DNA of 10,353 bases, taken from Porphyromonas sp. GTDB taxonomy: Bacteria > Bacteroidota > Bacteroidia > Bacteroidales > Porphyromonadaceae. The notes beneath the pieces are model-generated. The model ran no database searches, was not told the origin of the DNA, and was given only the letters and a program-made list of their open reading frames with translations. Shown in pieces: positions 1 through 7,093 of this stretch; position 1 is the stretch's first letter; each line of letters starts with the position of its first letter. The DNA lies in assembly GCA_029983495.1 (NCBI GenBank), contig JASBZJ010000055.1, positions 1 to 10,353 of the forward strand, written 5' to 3'. The translations under genes were made by a program, and so were the position numbers.

Positions 1-174
1 CGGAAAATTTCCCGCCGAATCATAACGAACAAAAACATAAATGAACCGAATGAGTAAGGGAATATATACCCAACCGACCCGAACTTTACGTACCACTAAA
101 AATAATTCACACACAGAACATACTGACTATAAGACTATTTAGCGAAAAAAACAGAAAAATATCTGCCGAAATAT

Positions 175-206
175 TTTGTAGTTTCCAAAATAGTTCCTAC
201 CTTTGC
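175..206 (+). promoter_or_regulatory. Bacteroidota-type promoter of tRNA-Asn
   Basis: The sequence has TTTG at 175-178, then exactly 19 bases, then TACCTTTG at 198-205 followed by C. This is a full match to the known Bacteroidota primary sigma consensus (TTTG, 19-21 bases, TAnnTTTG). The predicted transcription start is a few bases after 206, just ahead of the tRNA at 224, so the tRNA would have a short 5' leader of about 10 bases for RNase P to remove. It is also the strongest single marker of the phylum in this window. Confidence 0.85.
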
Positions 207-223
207 ATTCGCAATTAGAGATT

Positions 224-297
224 GCTTCCTTAGCTCAGCTGGTTAGAGCATCTGACTGTTAATCAGAGGGTCCTTGGTTCAAGTCCAAGAGGGAGCG
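224..297 (+). tRNA. tRNA-Asn (anticodon GUU)
   Basis: The full cloverleaf can be drawn by hand. The acceptor stem is GCTTCCT (224-230) with AGGGAGC (290-296), seven pairs with one G-U. The D stem is GCTC/GAGC (233-236 and 246-249) with a GG-containing loop. The anticodon stem is TCTGA/TCAGA (251-255 and 263-267) with loop CTGTTAA. The anticodon GTT at 258-260 reads Asn codons AAC and AAU. The variable loop has five bases. The T arm is CTTGG-TTCAAGT-CCAAG (273-289). The discriminator is G297. The next bases are CAG, so the 3' CCA is not encoded and must be added by CCA-transferase. The gene stands alone, with its own promoter and terminator. Confidence 0.97.
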
Positions 298-330
298 CAG
301 ATTGTTTGATTTTTCATATGAGTAAAGTAG

Positions 331-363
331 GGAACTTCGTAACACTATGGAGTTCCTTTTTTT
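331..363 (+). terminator. intrinsic terminator of tRNA-Asn
   Basis: GGAACTTCGTA (331-341) pairs with TATGGAGTTCC (346-356) as an 11-pair stem with two G-U pairs and a four-base loop (ACAC). Seven T residues follow at 357-363. Hairpin plus U tract is the classic Rho-independent form, and it lies 34 bases after the tRNA. It also argues that codons upstream of 384 are not translated as part of the next gene. Confidence 0.85.
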
Positions 364-383
364 ATTCTGCAATACATACTACC

Positions 384-845
384 ATGCAACAAGCTCAACT
401 TAGTAAACGCTTTTATCGAAGAGGTTATAACCCCAACAAAACCTCGTTCATAGTAACATTAGTTTTGCTAGCTATAGCCTTTGGCTTACTAATTTATTGG
501 TGGAGTACTTTTCCTAACCCTGCCCCATTATGGAGTATCTTACTGTTTCCTATATTCGCCTACGCCATCACCATTTGGCAAATTATAAAGCGGGATAGCT
601 ATTTTTACTTCGATGAACAAAACCTATTGCTTTGTGCAGGTAGTATAATTACAGGCAAAGAACATGTTGTTACTCCCCTCGAGCGACTATTCGAAGTAAC
701 CTATTTGCCACACACCAGGGAAGTTAAAGTAAAAACCGGTACAGGCACCGACTTTTTAAAACTCAAAGATGGTAAAGGCTTTGTGCAAACATGCCTACAA
801 CTTATGGATGAAGTTGTAAAACGCGAAGAGGAAACAAAAAAGTAG
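384..845 (+). CDS. small two-pass membrane protein with PH-like C-terminal region
   Basis: This 153-residue protein has unknown function. I see a basic N-terminus (KRFYRR near 8-13), a hydrophobic segment at about 21-40, a short Pro-rich link (FPNPAP), a second hydrophobic segment at about 48-69 followed by KR, then a soluble tail of about 84 residues. Both ends probably face the cytosol. The tail starts with YFYFDEQNLLL, continues through a glycine turn and a PLERLFEV segment, and ends in a charged helix. That order (strand, G turn, P-L-x-R-hydrophobic, strands, helix) resembles bacterial PH-like domains of membrane proteins, but the match is by eye and uncertain. The frame is open upstream to ATG 306, but that stretch runs through the tRNA terminator hairpin, so I chose ATG 384, after the T tract. 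No good Shine-Dalgarno site is visible. The gene is not in an evident operon. Confidence 0.75.
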   Translation: MQQAQLSKRFYRRGYNPNKTSFIVTLVLLAIAFGLLIYWWSTFPNPAPLWSILLFPIFAYAITIWQIIKRDSYFYFDEQNLLLCAGSIITGKEHVVTPLERLFEVTYLPHTREVKVKTGTGTDFLKLKDGKGFVQTCLQLMDEVVKREEETKK

Positions 846-892
846 GTTTTAATCCTCACTGTTTTTTGATAGCCATAAAAAAAATAGGGTAT

Positions 893-988
893 AACTGTTG
901 CTCAACTGCGCAATTCTTGCGGTTAAACATGCAAGTACTTTCGCTTTATTTTCATACCTTCGCAATGAATATAACGGAAACTGTTGCT
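893..988 (+). repeat. 10-base direct repeat pair flanking a candidate promoter
   Basis: AACTGTTGCT occurs at 893-902 and again at 979-988, 86 bases apart, on either side of the candidate promoter near 955. Between them, CGCAA (909-913) and TTGCG (917-921) form an inverted repeat with a three-base spacer, flanked by AAC (904-906) and GTT (922-924). The second copy overlaps a further inverted repeat, TTGCTAA (984-990) with TTAGCAA (1016-1022). These could be regulator sites or leader RNA structure for the exporter operon. The repeats are directly visible; the role is inference. Confidence 0.4.
955..963 (+). promoter_or_regulatory. candidate promoter of the exporter operon
   Basis: TACCTTCGC at 955-963 matches the Bacteroidota -7 element TAnnTTTG except for C in place of the third T. 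It lies about 90 bases before the ATPase start. I do not see a clear TTTG at the expected distance upstream, so it may be a weak or activator-dependent promoter. It is the best candidate in the 206-base gap that precedes the operon. Confidence 0.35.
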
Positions 989-1051
989 AACAAAATGGAC
1001 TAAGGTAACGCTCATTTAGCAATAGGTTTAAGAACGACTAGAGTGAAGACC

Positions 1052-1768
1052 ATGAAAGATTATTCCCTTTCCACTAATAACGTGGATGATTGTTCTGTAC
1101 CCTTTTTAGAAATAAAGGAACTACACAAAACATACCCAGGGGTACAGCCACTACACGTACTTAAGGGTATTAATCTTTCGGTAAACCAAGGCGAAATGGT
1201 TGCTCTAATGGGAGCTTCAGGCTCGGGGAAAAGTACACTATTAAATATTCTAGGCATGCTGGATCGCTTTGACGAAGGCGATTACTTATTCAAAGGTAAA
1301 TCGATGAAAGACCTTAAGGAGGATCAGGCCTCGAACTTTAGGAACCGCGAACTGGGCTTTGTATTCCAAAGCTTCAACCTAATTGCCTACAAAACAGCCG
1401 TCGAAAACATTGCCTTGCCCATGTTTTATGCAGGGGTAGCTAGGCGAGAACGGAACAAACGTGCGTTAGAGCTTTTGGATTTGGTGGGTTTAGCAGCTTG
1501 GAGCCATCACTTGCCCAGCGAACTATCGGGCGGGCAAAAGCAACGTGTAGCAATAGCTCGTTCGTTAGCTAACGACCCCGAGTTTATTCTTGCTGACGAA
1601 CCTACAGGAGCGTTGGATAGTAAAACAACTATTGAAGTTATGGAACTGTTGCAACAAGTTAACCGTAAAGGGAAAACCATACTGGTTATTACCCACGAGG
1701 AAGCTGTTGCAGAAGCCTGCCATCGAACGATATATATTAAGGATGGCTTAATTGTTGACCATTTATAA
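1052..1768 (+). CDS. ABC transporter ATP-binding protein, MacB/LolD type
   Basis: This is the cytoplasmic ATPase of an ABC exporter (238 residues), which hydrolyses ATP to drive the two permeases encoded downstream. All motifs are intact: Walker A GASGSGKST at 54-62, Q-loop Q106 within FVFQSFNL, signature LSGGQ at 158-162, Walker B ILADE at 179-183, D-loop GALDS just after, and switch H215. The start (LEIKELHKTY) and VFQSFNL are typical of the MacB/LolD/FtsE-like group that works with FtsX-fold permeases. In Proteobacterial MacB this domain is fused to the permease; here it is a separate protein. I chose ATG 1052; a GTG nine bases earlier (1043) is also in frame. A purine-rich stretch (GAGTGAAG) lies just upstream. 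First gene of the operon; the next gene begins 15 bases after its stop. MacB-like membership is firm; LolCDE-type lipoprotein transport is unlikely given the linked adaptor and TolC. Confidence 0.95.
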   Translation: MKDYSLSTNNVDDCSVPFLEIKELHKTYPGVQPLHVLKGINLSVNQGEMVALMGASGSGKSTLLNILGMLDRFDEGDYLFKGKSMKDLKEDQASNFRNRELGFVFQSFNLIAYKTAVENIALPMFYAGVARRERNKRALELLDLVGLAAWSHHLPSELSGGQKQRVAIARSLANDPEFILADEPTGALDSKTTIEVMELLQQVNRKGKTILVITHEEAVAEACHRTIYIKDGLIVDHL

Positions 1769-1783
1769 ACATACACTACAAGT

Positions 1784-3082
1784 ATGCTTAGAGATATGGG
1801 CAATGCACTACAAGAAATATTCGACCACTTAAAAAGGCACAAGCTACGCACTGCGCTAACAAGCTTTGCTGTAGGGTGGGGTGTGTTGCTACTGATATTT
1901 TTACTTGGGGTTGGAACTGGGTTTCGTAACGGCATGGAGGAAACAACTGGTAGCTATAGCCAAGCGGATATTCGTTGCTATAGTTGGCGAACCACAAAAC
2001 CTTATGCTGGCTACGAAAAAGGCAGAACATTGTACTTCGATAACTACGATATTGCTATAATTAAACAGGCAATACCGCAAGTTAAGGAAGTATACAAAAC
2101 CTCAAACTACTACACAAGTGGCACACTGCGTTATGGAGCAAAGTATTACACCGATTTTACAAAGATTATTGGCATTGAACCTTCGCTATTAGGGCGGAGT
2201 ATACCTATAAATATTAAGGAGGGGCGCGCGCTAAGCCAAGAGGATAACATAAATGCCCGTCACCACTACCTATTGCCCGAAACTGTAGCCCAATCGCTAT
2301 TCGGCAAAAATGAGTCGGCTGTGGGTAAACGTATTGAGCTGGATGGTACATATGGGACGGTTGTTGGCATATACCGCGTAGAGAACAAGAATGACAATAC
2401 GGCAATTATTTATGCCCCGTTTCGTGAGCAGGAACTCAAGTTTCCCTATTTATCAGCACGGGTTGACGAACTTAACCTAGTACTAAAAACTGTTCCTAAA
2501 AATATTAGCGAACTCGAATCACTCGAAGTTGCTATTCGCCAAGCTTTATCGCGACGAATGAAATTCGACCCTACCGACGAAAGTGCCGTTTACATTAACA
2601 AGTGGGGACTCGAAGGAACAACCTCGTTGAACAACTTTTTCATGGGAATGAATATGTTCCTTTGGCTTGTGGGGATAAGCATACTTTCTATTGGCATCGT
2701 TGGAGTAAGCAATATTATGTTAGTTACCGTAAGCGAACGCCAGCGCGAAATTGGTATTCGCAAGGCACTTGGGGCTCGTTCGAAGCATATCATTGGCATG
2801 ATTCTTGGCGAATCGGTTATTATTACAATACTTTCGGGGCTAATAGGACTCTTTATAGGTGTAGTGCTTTTGCTTCTACTCGATTACCTCGTAACTGTTT
2901 TCCATGTGGGGGAATTCGAGTTCTTTGGTAATAAAATGCACATGCTTGGCGAAATAACCATTTCGGTAGGAATTGGCTTAGTTGCCGTTGTTGTAATGGC
3001 CATAGCCGGGTTATTAGCAGGTTATAAGCCCGCTCGTAAAGCGGTATCGATACCTGCTATCGAGGCCATGAGGGAACAGTAA
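1784..3082 (+). CDS. MacB-like ABC permease, first of two
   Basis: This inner-membrane permease (432 residues) has the MacB/FtsX four-helix layout. A first transmembrane helix lies at about 24-44, a large periplasmic domain (MacB_PCD type) at about 46-285, then three helices at about 289-314, 341-370 and 391-413. The family hallmark GVSNIMLVTVSERQREIGIRKALGAR sits at about residues 307-332, right after helix 2, and contacts the ATPase in known structures. The C-terminus has the usual P-A-x-x-A pattern (KPARKA) and ends IEAMREQ. MacB-type permeases work by mechanotransmission: they move substrate in the periplasm rather than pulling it through the inner membrane. There is no fused ATPase. It follows the ATPase gene by 15 bases and precedes a second, different permease by 13, so a heterodimer is likely. 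ATG 1784 is used; ATG 1796 would also be possible. Confidence 0.93.
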   Translation: MLRDMGNALQEIFDHLKRHKLRTALTSFAVGWGVLLLIFLLGVGTGFRNGMEETTGSYSQADIRCYSWRTTKPYAGYEKGRTLYFDNYDIAIIKQAIPQVKEVYKTSNYYTSGTLRYGAKYYTDFTKIIGIEPSLLGRSIPINIKEGRALSQEDNINARHHYLLPETVAQSLFGKNESAVGKRIELDGTYGTVVGIYRVENKNDNTAIIYAPFREQELKFPYLSARVDELNLVLKTVPKNISELESLEVAIRQALSRRMKFDPTDESAVYINKWGLEGTTSLNNFFMGMNMFLWLVGISILSIGIVGVSNIMLVTVSERQREIGIRKALGARSKHIIGMILGESVIITILSGLIGLFIGVVLLLLLDYLVTVFHVGEFEFFGNKMHMLGEITISVGIGLVAVVVMAIAGLLAGYKPARKAVSIPAIEAMREQ

Positions 3083-3095
3083 AAACATCAACGAT

Positions 3096-4370
3096 ATGCT
3101 ACTAATATTCGACCGCAATACCTGGAGCGAAGTACTCCATACCATAAAAAGCAATCGAAAGCGAACCATAACCACGGCTATGGGAATATTTTGGGGGCTT
3201 TTTCTGCTAGTTGTTCTTCTTTCGTTAGGGCAAGGGTTCAAAAATAGTCAAGCAAACTTTTTCTCCTCGCTATCGACCAATGGGGATATGGCAATTATCG
3301 CCCCTGGCGTAACTACGGTACCCTATAAAGGTTACCCCAAATGGCGTGCCGTGCAAATAACCATGAACGACCTTACTGCCGTACAAAATAAATTTCCTGA
3401 AATTATAGGTATACATTATATTAAACAACCAAGTAGTTCTGGCGGAAAAATAAAAGCCGAAAGTAATTACGCTGTAGGCGATATTAATTCGTTATATGCC
3501 ACCTCCCAACACTACTTTGAATCGTATAAAATAGTATTGGTAAAAGGGCGTATGATTAACGCTACTGACGAGGGGAAACAACGCCATAACTGTATGATAG
3601 GTGTGAACCTCGCCAAGAAACTATTCCCCGATACCGACCCCATAGGGCAACTTATACGCATAAAGAATGCTTCGTTTACAGTGGTTGGACTAATAAAAGC
3701 ACGGAGCGAACAGTTTTCGCTGTTTGGGAATGTGGTTAACGATGTTATTATTCCACTTTCGGTAATGACCTCGGCCTATTCATCGAACAATAACCCCAGT
3801 GCCTTAGTAATTGAGTTCCGAAAAGATGTACCCCAACCCGAGGTATTCTTAAATAACCTCGTTAGCTTTTTTAAGGAACGAACATATGTTCATCCCGATG
3901 ATGATGGGGCCATTTTTGGAATCAATATTTCAACTTTTGTCCGCATCGTAAGCATGCTATCGAATGGCTTAAGTTGGTTTATTTGGATTGTGGGTATAGG
4001 AACACTTATTTCGGGTATTGTTGGTGTTAGCAATATAATGTTAGTTTCAATTGCTGAACGGAATCGCGAAATAGGTGTAAGGCGAGCCTTAGGAGCAAAG
4101 CGCGAAAATATTTTGCAACAAATTATGTTAGAGTCGTTTGTTATAACCTTTTCCGCTGGTATTTTGGGTACATCGCTCGGTATAGGGTTAATGCTTTTAA
4201 CCGATTTAGCCTTGCCCGCCAATAGCCAACTTATGGTTCACCCCTTGTTGCCCATACCTTTGCTATTGGGTATTATAGTAATAATTGCAATTGCTGGTAT
4301 AGTTTCGGGTCTGTTGCCTGCAAACCGCGCCTTACGCATTGATACCATAAAAGCATTACAGGAAGAATAA
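3096..4370 (+). CDS. MacB-like ABC permease, second of two
   Basis: This is the second inner-membrane permease (424 residues), with the same fold as its neighbour but clearly diverged in sequence. Helix 1 lies at about 27-46, the periplasmic domain at about 48-285, and helices at about 293-318, 345-370 and 385-408. The FtsX hallmark is present as VGVSNIMLVSIAERNREIGVRRALGAK at about 309-335. The C-terminus ends PANRALRIDTIKALQEE, close to the family pattern. The periplasmic domain differs most from the first permease, as expected if the two make different contacts with substrate, adaptor or each other. The paired genes probably arose by duplication, and the encoded proteins probably form a heterodimer on a homodimer of the ATPase. 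It starts 13 bases after the first permease. The adaptor gene follows after 37 bases. Confidence 0.93.
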   Translation: MLLIFDRNTWSEVLHTIKSNRKRTITTAMGIFWGLFLLVVLLSLGQGFKNSQANFFSSLSTNGDMAIIAPGVTTVPYKGYPKWRAVQITMNDLTAVQNKFPEIIGIHYIKQPSSSGGKIKAESNYAVGDINSLYATSQHYFESYKIVLVKGRMINATDEGKQRHNCMIGVNLAKKLFPDTDPIGQLIRIKNASFTVVGLIKARSEQFSLFGNVVNDVIIPLSVMTSAYSSNNNPSALVIEFRKDVPQPEVFLNNLVSFFKERTYVHPDDDGAIFGINISTFVRIVSMLSNGLSWFIWIVGIGTLISGIVGVSNIMLVSIAERNREIGVRRALGAKRENILQQIMLESFVITFSAGILGTSLGIGLMLLTDLALPANSQLMVHPLLPIPLLLGIIVIIAIAGIVSGLLPANRALRIDTIKALQEE

Positions 4371-4407
4371 TAACAATAACCACATACCCGTAACGACATC
4401 CTACGCT

Positions 4408-5499
4408 ATGAAAAAAGTATTGAAAATAGTAGTTTGGAGCCTAATAGGCATTGCCGTAATAGCAGTATTTGTTATACTGGCATTGAAAAATCGCCCCCAA
4501 AGAGAACAAACCAACATCGAAACGGCACAACTAGTAGATACCTTAGAGGCTCGATCGGTACTTACAGGTAGTATTGCCCCTCGCGATGAAATTTTGCTTA
4601 AGCCTCAACTTTCGGGCATAATTGCCGAAATAAACCATCAGCCAGGCGATATAGTAAAACAAGGCGACGTTATTGCTCGAATAGAAGTTGTTCCCGACAT
4701 GATGCAAAGTAGCTCAGCCGACTCGCAAGTAAAACTAAACGAAATAGCCTTTAAAAAGGCCGAAGAACTTTACCTTCGCGATAAAGATTTGTACGAAAAA
4801 GGAGTAGTATCGAAGGAAGAGTTCGAAAATAGCTCGGCAAATTATTTTTCAACAAAGGAAAACCTCGAAAATAGTCGCGAAGCTCGCGACATTGTTAACA
4901 CGGGTATTTCGTCGCGTACACGAAGCACAAGTACAACACTTGTTCGAAGCACCATTAGCGGTATGATACTAGATATACCCGTAAAAGTGGGAACTTCGGT
5001 AATACAAGCAAATACGTTTAACGATGGCACCACAATAGCCTCGGTAGCCGACATGAAAGATATATTATTTACAGGCGAAGCCGACGAAACTGTTGTGGGT
5101 AAACTTAAGGAGCAGATGCCCGTTATTGTTAAAATCGGTGCCATGGGAGAGAAAACCTTCGATGCAAAAATTGAGTTCATTGCACCTAAAGGACAAAAAA
5201 AGGAGGGAACACTTTCGTTTGAAGTGCGTGCTGCGGTTACTGTTCCTGAAAACAGTGGAATACGTGCCGGCTACAGTGCTAATGCCGAAGTTGTTCTTGA
5301 AGGAGCATACCACGTATTAGCCATACCCGAAAGTTGTATTACTACCGATAACGGCAAAAGTTATGTTGAACTTGTAACAAGCGAAAAACCCTTAAAAACA
5401 AAAAAAACAGAGGTTGAATTAGGAATTTCGGACGGTGTAAAAGTAGAAGTAAAAAAAGGCCTTAAGGAAGGCGATAAACTAAAAGCGATTTCGTACTAA
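4408..5499 (+). CDS. periplasmic adaptor (membrane fusion) protein, HlyD/MacA type
   Basis: This adaptor (363 residues) links the permease pair to the outer-membrane channel. It is anchored by one N-terminal transmembrane helix (about 7-26, after MKKVLK) and has no lipobox. The order of parts is typical: first half of the lipoyl-like domain at about 62-94 (QLSGIIAEI, then PGDIVKQGDVIARIE), a short helical hairpin at about 105-165 rich in K and E, second lipoyl half at about 176-215 (STISGMILDIPVKVGTSV), beta-barrel at about 217-300, and a membrane-proximal domain ending GLKEGDKLKAISY. The RSTISG segment matches the usual R-S-P-x-x-G motif of MacA-like adaptors. The hairpin is shorter than in many MacA proteins, which may set the reach to the channel. 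Third type of component in the operon, 23 bases before the channel gene. Confidence 0.92.
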   Translation: MKKVLKIVVWSLIGIAVIAVFVILALKNRPQREQTNIETAQLVDTLEARSVLTGSIAPRDEILLKPQLSGIIAEINHQPGDIVKQGDVIARIEVVPDMMQSSSADSQVKLNEIAFKKAEELYLRDKDLYEKGVVSKEEFENSSANYFSTKENLENSREARDIVNTGISSRTRSTSTTLVRSTISGMILDIPVKVGTSVIQANTFNDGTTIASVADMKDILFTGEADETVVGKLKEQMPVIVKIGAMGEKTFDAKIEFIAPKGQKKEGTLSFEVRAAVTVPENSGIRAGYSANAEVVLEGAYHVLAIPESCITTDNGKSYVELVTSEKPLKTKKTEVELGISDGVKVEVKKGLKEGDKLKAISY

Positions 5500-5522
5500 A
5501 CATCACAATAAGGAAACGTGAT

Positions 5523-6884
5523 ATGAAAAGAATATTCCCCCTCATTCTCATTCTCCCCCTCATCTTTCCAACACTTTCTGCGCTAGCTCAACAAACAGCT
5601 CCTGTAAAGCACCTCACTTTACGCCAATGCATTGAAAATGGTGTTAAGGAGTATACCTCCGTAAAACTTGCACAAGCCGATAGTTTAGAAGCTGCATTAC
5701 AAGTAAATGTTGCAAAAAATGCTTTTCTGCCTACTGCAAGTGCTGGTATTGGACAAGAGTTCAGCTTTGGTCGTGCGGAAGATGCTACTCAAGTTCTTCG
5801 TAACGAATCAGCAAGTTCTACCTCGTTTCAGGTTAGCGCATCGTATACAATTTTTAGTGGGTTACGACGCTTACAGGATTTAGAACTTGCAAAACAACAA
5901 CTTGCAGCCACAAATAACAATTACCAAGCCGTTAAGGACCAAGCCACGCTTGTAATTGTTGGTGAATTCTACCAAGTACTTATGCTCGAAGAAATGGTAC
6001 GCCTAGCCGATGCTAATGTTGAGCAAACCAAAAGTACCCTCGAATACACCAAGGCTATGGTAAACTCGGGTAAATGGCCAAAAAGTAAACAACTGGACCT
6101 CGAAGCACAGCTAGCAAATGAACTGGTTTCGCGCATTGATAGCTACAACGACCTATACCAAAGTAGGCTTACCTTAACACACGATATTAGCCAGCCTACC
6201 CCCGAATCGTTTACTCTTGTTGCGCCCGAAATCGATAAGTTAGTAGCTATAGCTACGGAAAAAGTATACTCCGAGGAACAAGTTTATAAGGTTGCCCTTA
6301 TTAAAAGGAGCGATGTACTTGTAGCCAATCAAAATATCGAAATTGCCCAACAACAACGCAAGGTTGCTTTAACAGGTTATATACCAACAATTAGCCTAAA
6401 TGTAAGTTGGGGTAGTAGTTACTTCTATCCGTTCAATAGGGAGAACCGCATCGGTACTTATAACTTCGCAACTCAATTCAATAATAATAACCGCTACTTT
6501 ATTGGACTATCGCTTAGTATACCCATCTTCGATGCTCTTAATACAGCTTCGTTAGTAAAACGCTCGAATATTCAAAAGCTTCGCGCTGAAGCGAACTATA
6601 TAAATGTTATTGATAACCTGCAAAAGGATATACGCTCGGCACGTGCAAATGCCGAAAACGCTTCAAAAAAAAATCATCTTGCCGAGGAAAGCCAAAGAAC
6701 CTCGCAGGAGTCGCTTCGTATAACACAAGATGCATTTGAGGCAGGGCGTAGCACAGTGCTTGAACTTGAGCAAGCTAAAAATAGAGCTTTTGCTGCCGAA
6801 CTGCAACTAATACGTGCTAAATACGACTTTGTTTACAAAACAACCATTCTACAACATTACATGGGCGAATACGAATTGTGGTAA
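5523..6884 (+). CDS. TolC-like outer-membrane efflux channel
   Basis: This is the outer-membrane factor (453 residues) through which the exporter releases its substrate. It has a clear signal peptide: MKR, a long hydrophobic run, then cleavage expected after ALA at 22. There is no cysteine at the cleavage site, so it is not a lipoprotein like OprM. The mature protein holds the two repeats of the OEP family, at about 30-225 and 255-445, each mostly long helix with a short strand pair. The second repeat shows the usual R-x-D-V-x-x-A-x-x-x-I-x-x-A pattern (RSDVLVANQNIEIA), then Y-x-P-x-x-S-L, and FIGLSLSIPIFD, a common form in Bacteroidota. Trimers would form the channel. A good Shine-Dalgarno-like AAGGAAA lies at 5510-5516, six bases before the ATG, the best in the operon. 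Last gene of the operon; a long hairpin follows 19 bases after the stop. Confidence 0.94.
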   Translation: MKRIFPLILILPLIFPTLSALAQQTAPVKHLTLRQCIENGVKEYTSVKLAQADSLEAALQVNVAKNAFLPTASAGIGQEFSFGRAEDATQVLRNESASSTSFQVSASYTIFSGLRRLQDLELAKQQLAATNNNYQAVKDQATLVIVGEFYQVLMLEEMVRLADANVEQTKSTLEYTKAMVNSGKWPKSKQLDLEAQLANELVSRIDSYNDLYQSRLTLTHDISQPTPESFTLVAPEIDKLVAIATEKVYSEEQVYKVALIKRSDVLVANQNIEIAQQQRKVALTGYIPTISLNVSWGSSYFYPFNRENRIGTYNFATQFNNNNRYFIGLSLSIPIFDALNTASLVKRSNIQKLRAEANYINVIDNLQKDIRSARANAENASKKNHLAEESQRTSQESLRITQDAFEAGRSTVLELEQAKNRAFAAELQLIRAKYDFVYKTTILQHYMGEYELW

Positions 6885-6903
6885 AATGCCCTCATCTAGT
6901 ACC

Positions 6904-6948
6904 TGCCAAGGAGTTCCATTGTGGTCATTACAATGGAACTCCTTGGCA
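6904..6948 (+). terminator. long near-perfect hairpin after the exporter operon
   Basis: TGCCAAGGAGTTCCATTGT (6904-6922) pairs without a mismatch with 6930-6948, giving 19 pairs plus a G-U, with loop GTCAT. It lies 19 bases after the stop of the channel gene. No T run follows on the + strand (TATGTTACTC), so it is not a standard intrinsic terminator. It may still end or protect the 3' end of the operon transcript. The structure is certain; the role is inferred. Confidence 0.6.
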
Positions 6949-7046
6949 TATGTTACTCAACCGAGCTAGCCTAACAATACCATAACGATATTAATAATCA
7001 TCTATAGAGCTATTGCAGGATATAGATAGTATTACTATTAAACTAC

Positions 7047-7082
7047 TTTTTGTGCAAATAGTCCTACTAACGGAAACTTTGC
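7047..7082 (+). promoter_or_regulatory. candidate promoter of the outer-membrane barrel gene
   Basis: TTTTTG at 7047-7052 is followed after 21 bases by AAACTTTGC at 7074-7082. This fits the Bacteroidota pattern TTTG, 19-21 bases, TAnnTTTG with one mismatch (A for the first T). Transcription would begin only a few bases before ATG 7094, so the leader would be very short. It supports independent expression of the barrel gene. Confidence 0.4.
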
Positions 7083-7093
7083 GAGAGAATAAA

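Larger units (their letters stand above)
1052..6884 (+). other. five-gene tripartite efflux operon (MacAB-TolC type)
   Basis: Five genes run in one direction with gaps of 15, 13, 37 and 23 bases, and no terminator or promoter-like element is seen in the gaps. The order is ATPase, permease, permease, adaptor, channel, so one transcript would supply every part of an envelope-spanning exporter. MacAB-TolC relatives export antibiotics, peptides, siderophores or lipids; nothing here identifies the substrate. No regulator gene lies next to the operon in this window. Confidence 0.85.

Noticed and set aside
1..38. Possible start of a minus-strand gene (ATG at 38-36, a second at 23-21) running off the left edge.
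   Set aside because: Only about 12 codons are visible, no promoter of the Bacteroidota type is seen upstream on that strand, and + strand frames at the edge are also open for a few codons. Nothing distinguishes a real gene.
861..885. A run of T then a run of A (TTTTTT, then AAAAAAAA) after the small membrane protein, possibly a terminator.
   Set aside because: The only stem is A-T pairs with a G-A mismatch and would be weak; no GC-rich stem and U tract can be drawn.
965..1003. Twelve-codon open frame (MNITETVANKMD) in the gap before the exporter operon, a possible leader peptide.
   Set aside because: It has no Shine-Dalgarno site, its ATG lies at or before the expected transcription start of the candidate promoter, and a frame this short is expected by chance.
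1507..1935. A 142-codon minus-strand open frame across the ATPase and permease boundary, and similar minus-strand frames elsewhere.
   Set aside because: It lies opposite intact genes with strong family motifs, has no matching family features, and is explained by codon bias of the + strand genes.
331..6948. Both hairpins (331-356 and 6904-6948) contain GGAGTTCC and GGAACT, suggesting copies of one repeat.
   Set aside because: The shared core is only eight bases, the arms are in opposite order, and the flanks and loops differ. Chance similarity is the simpler reading.
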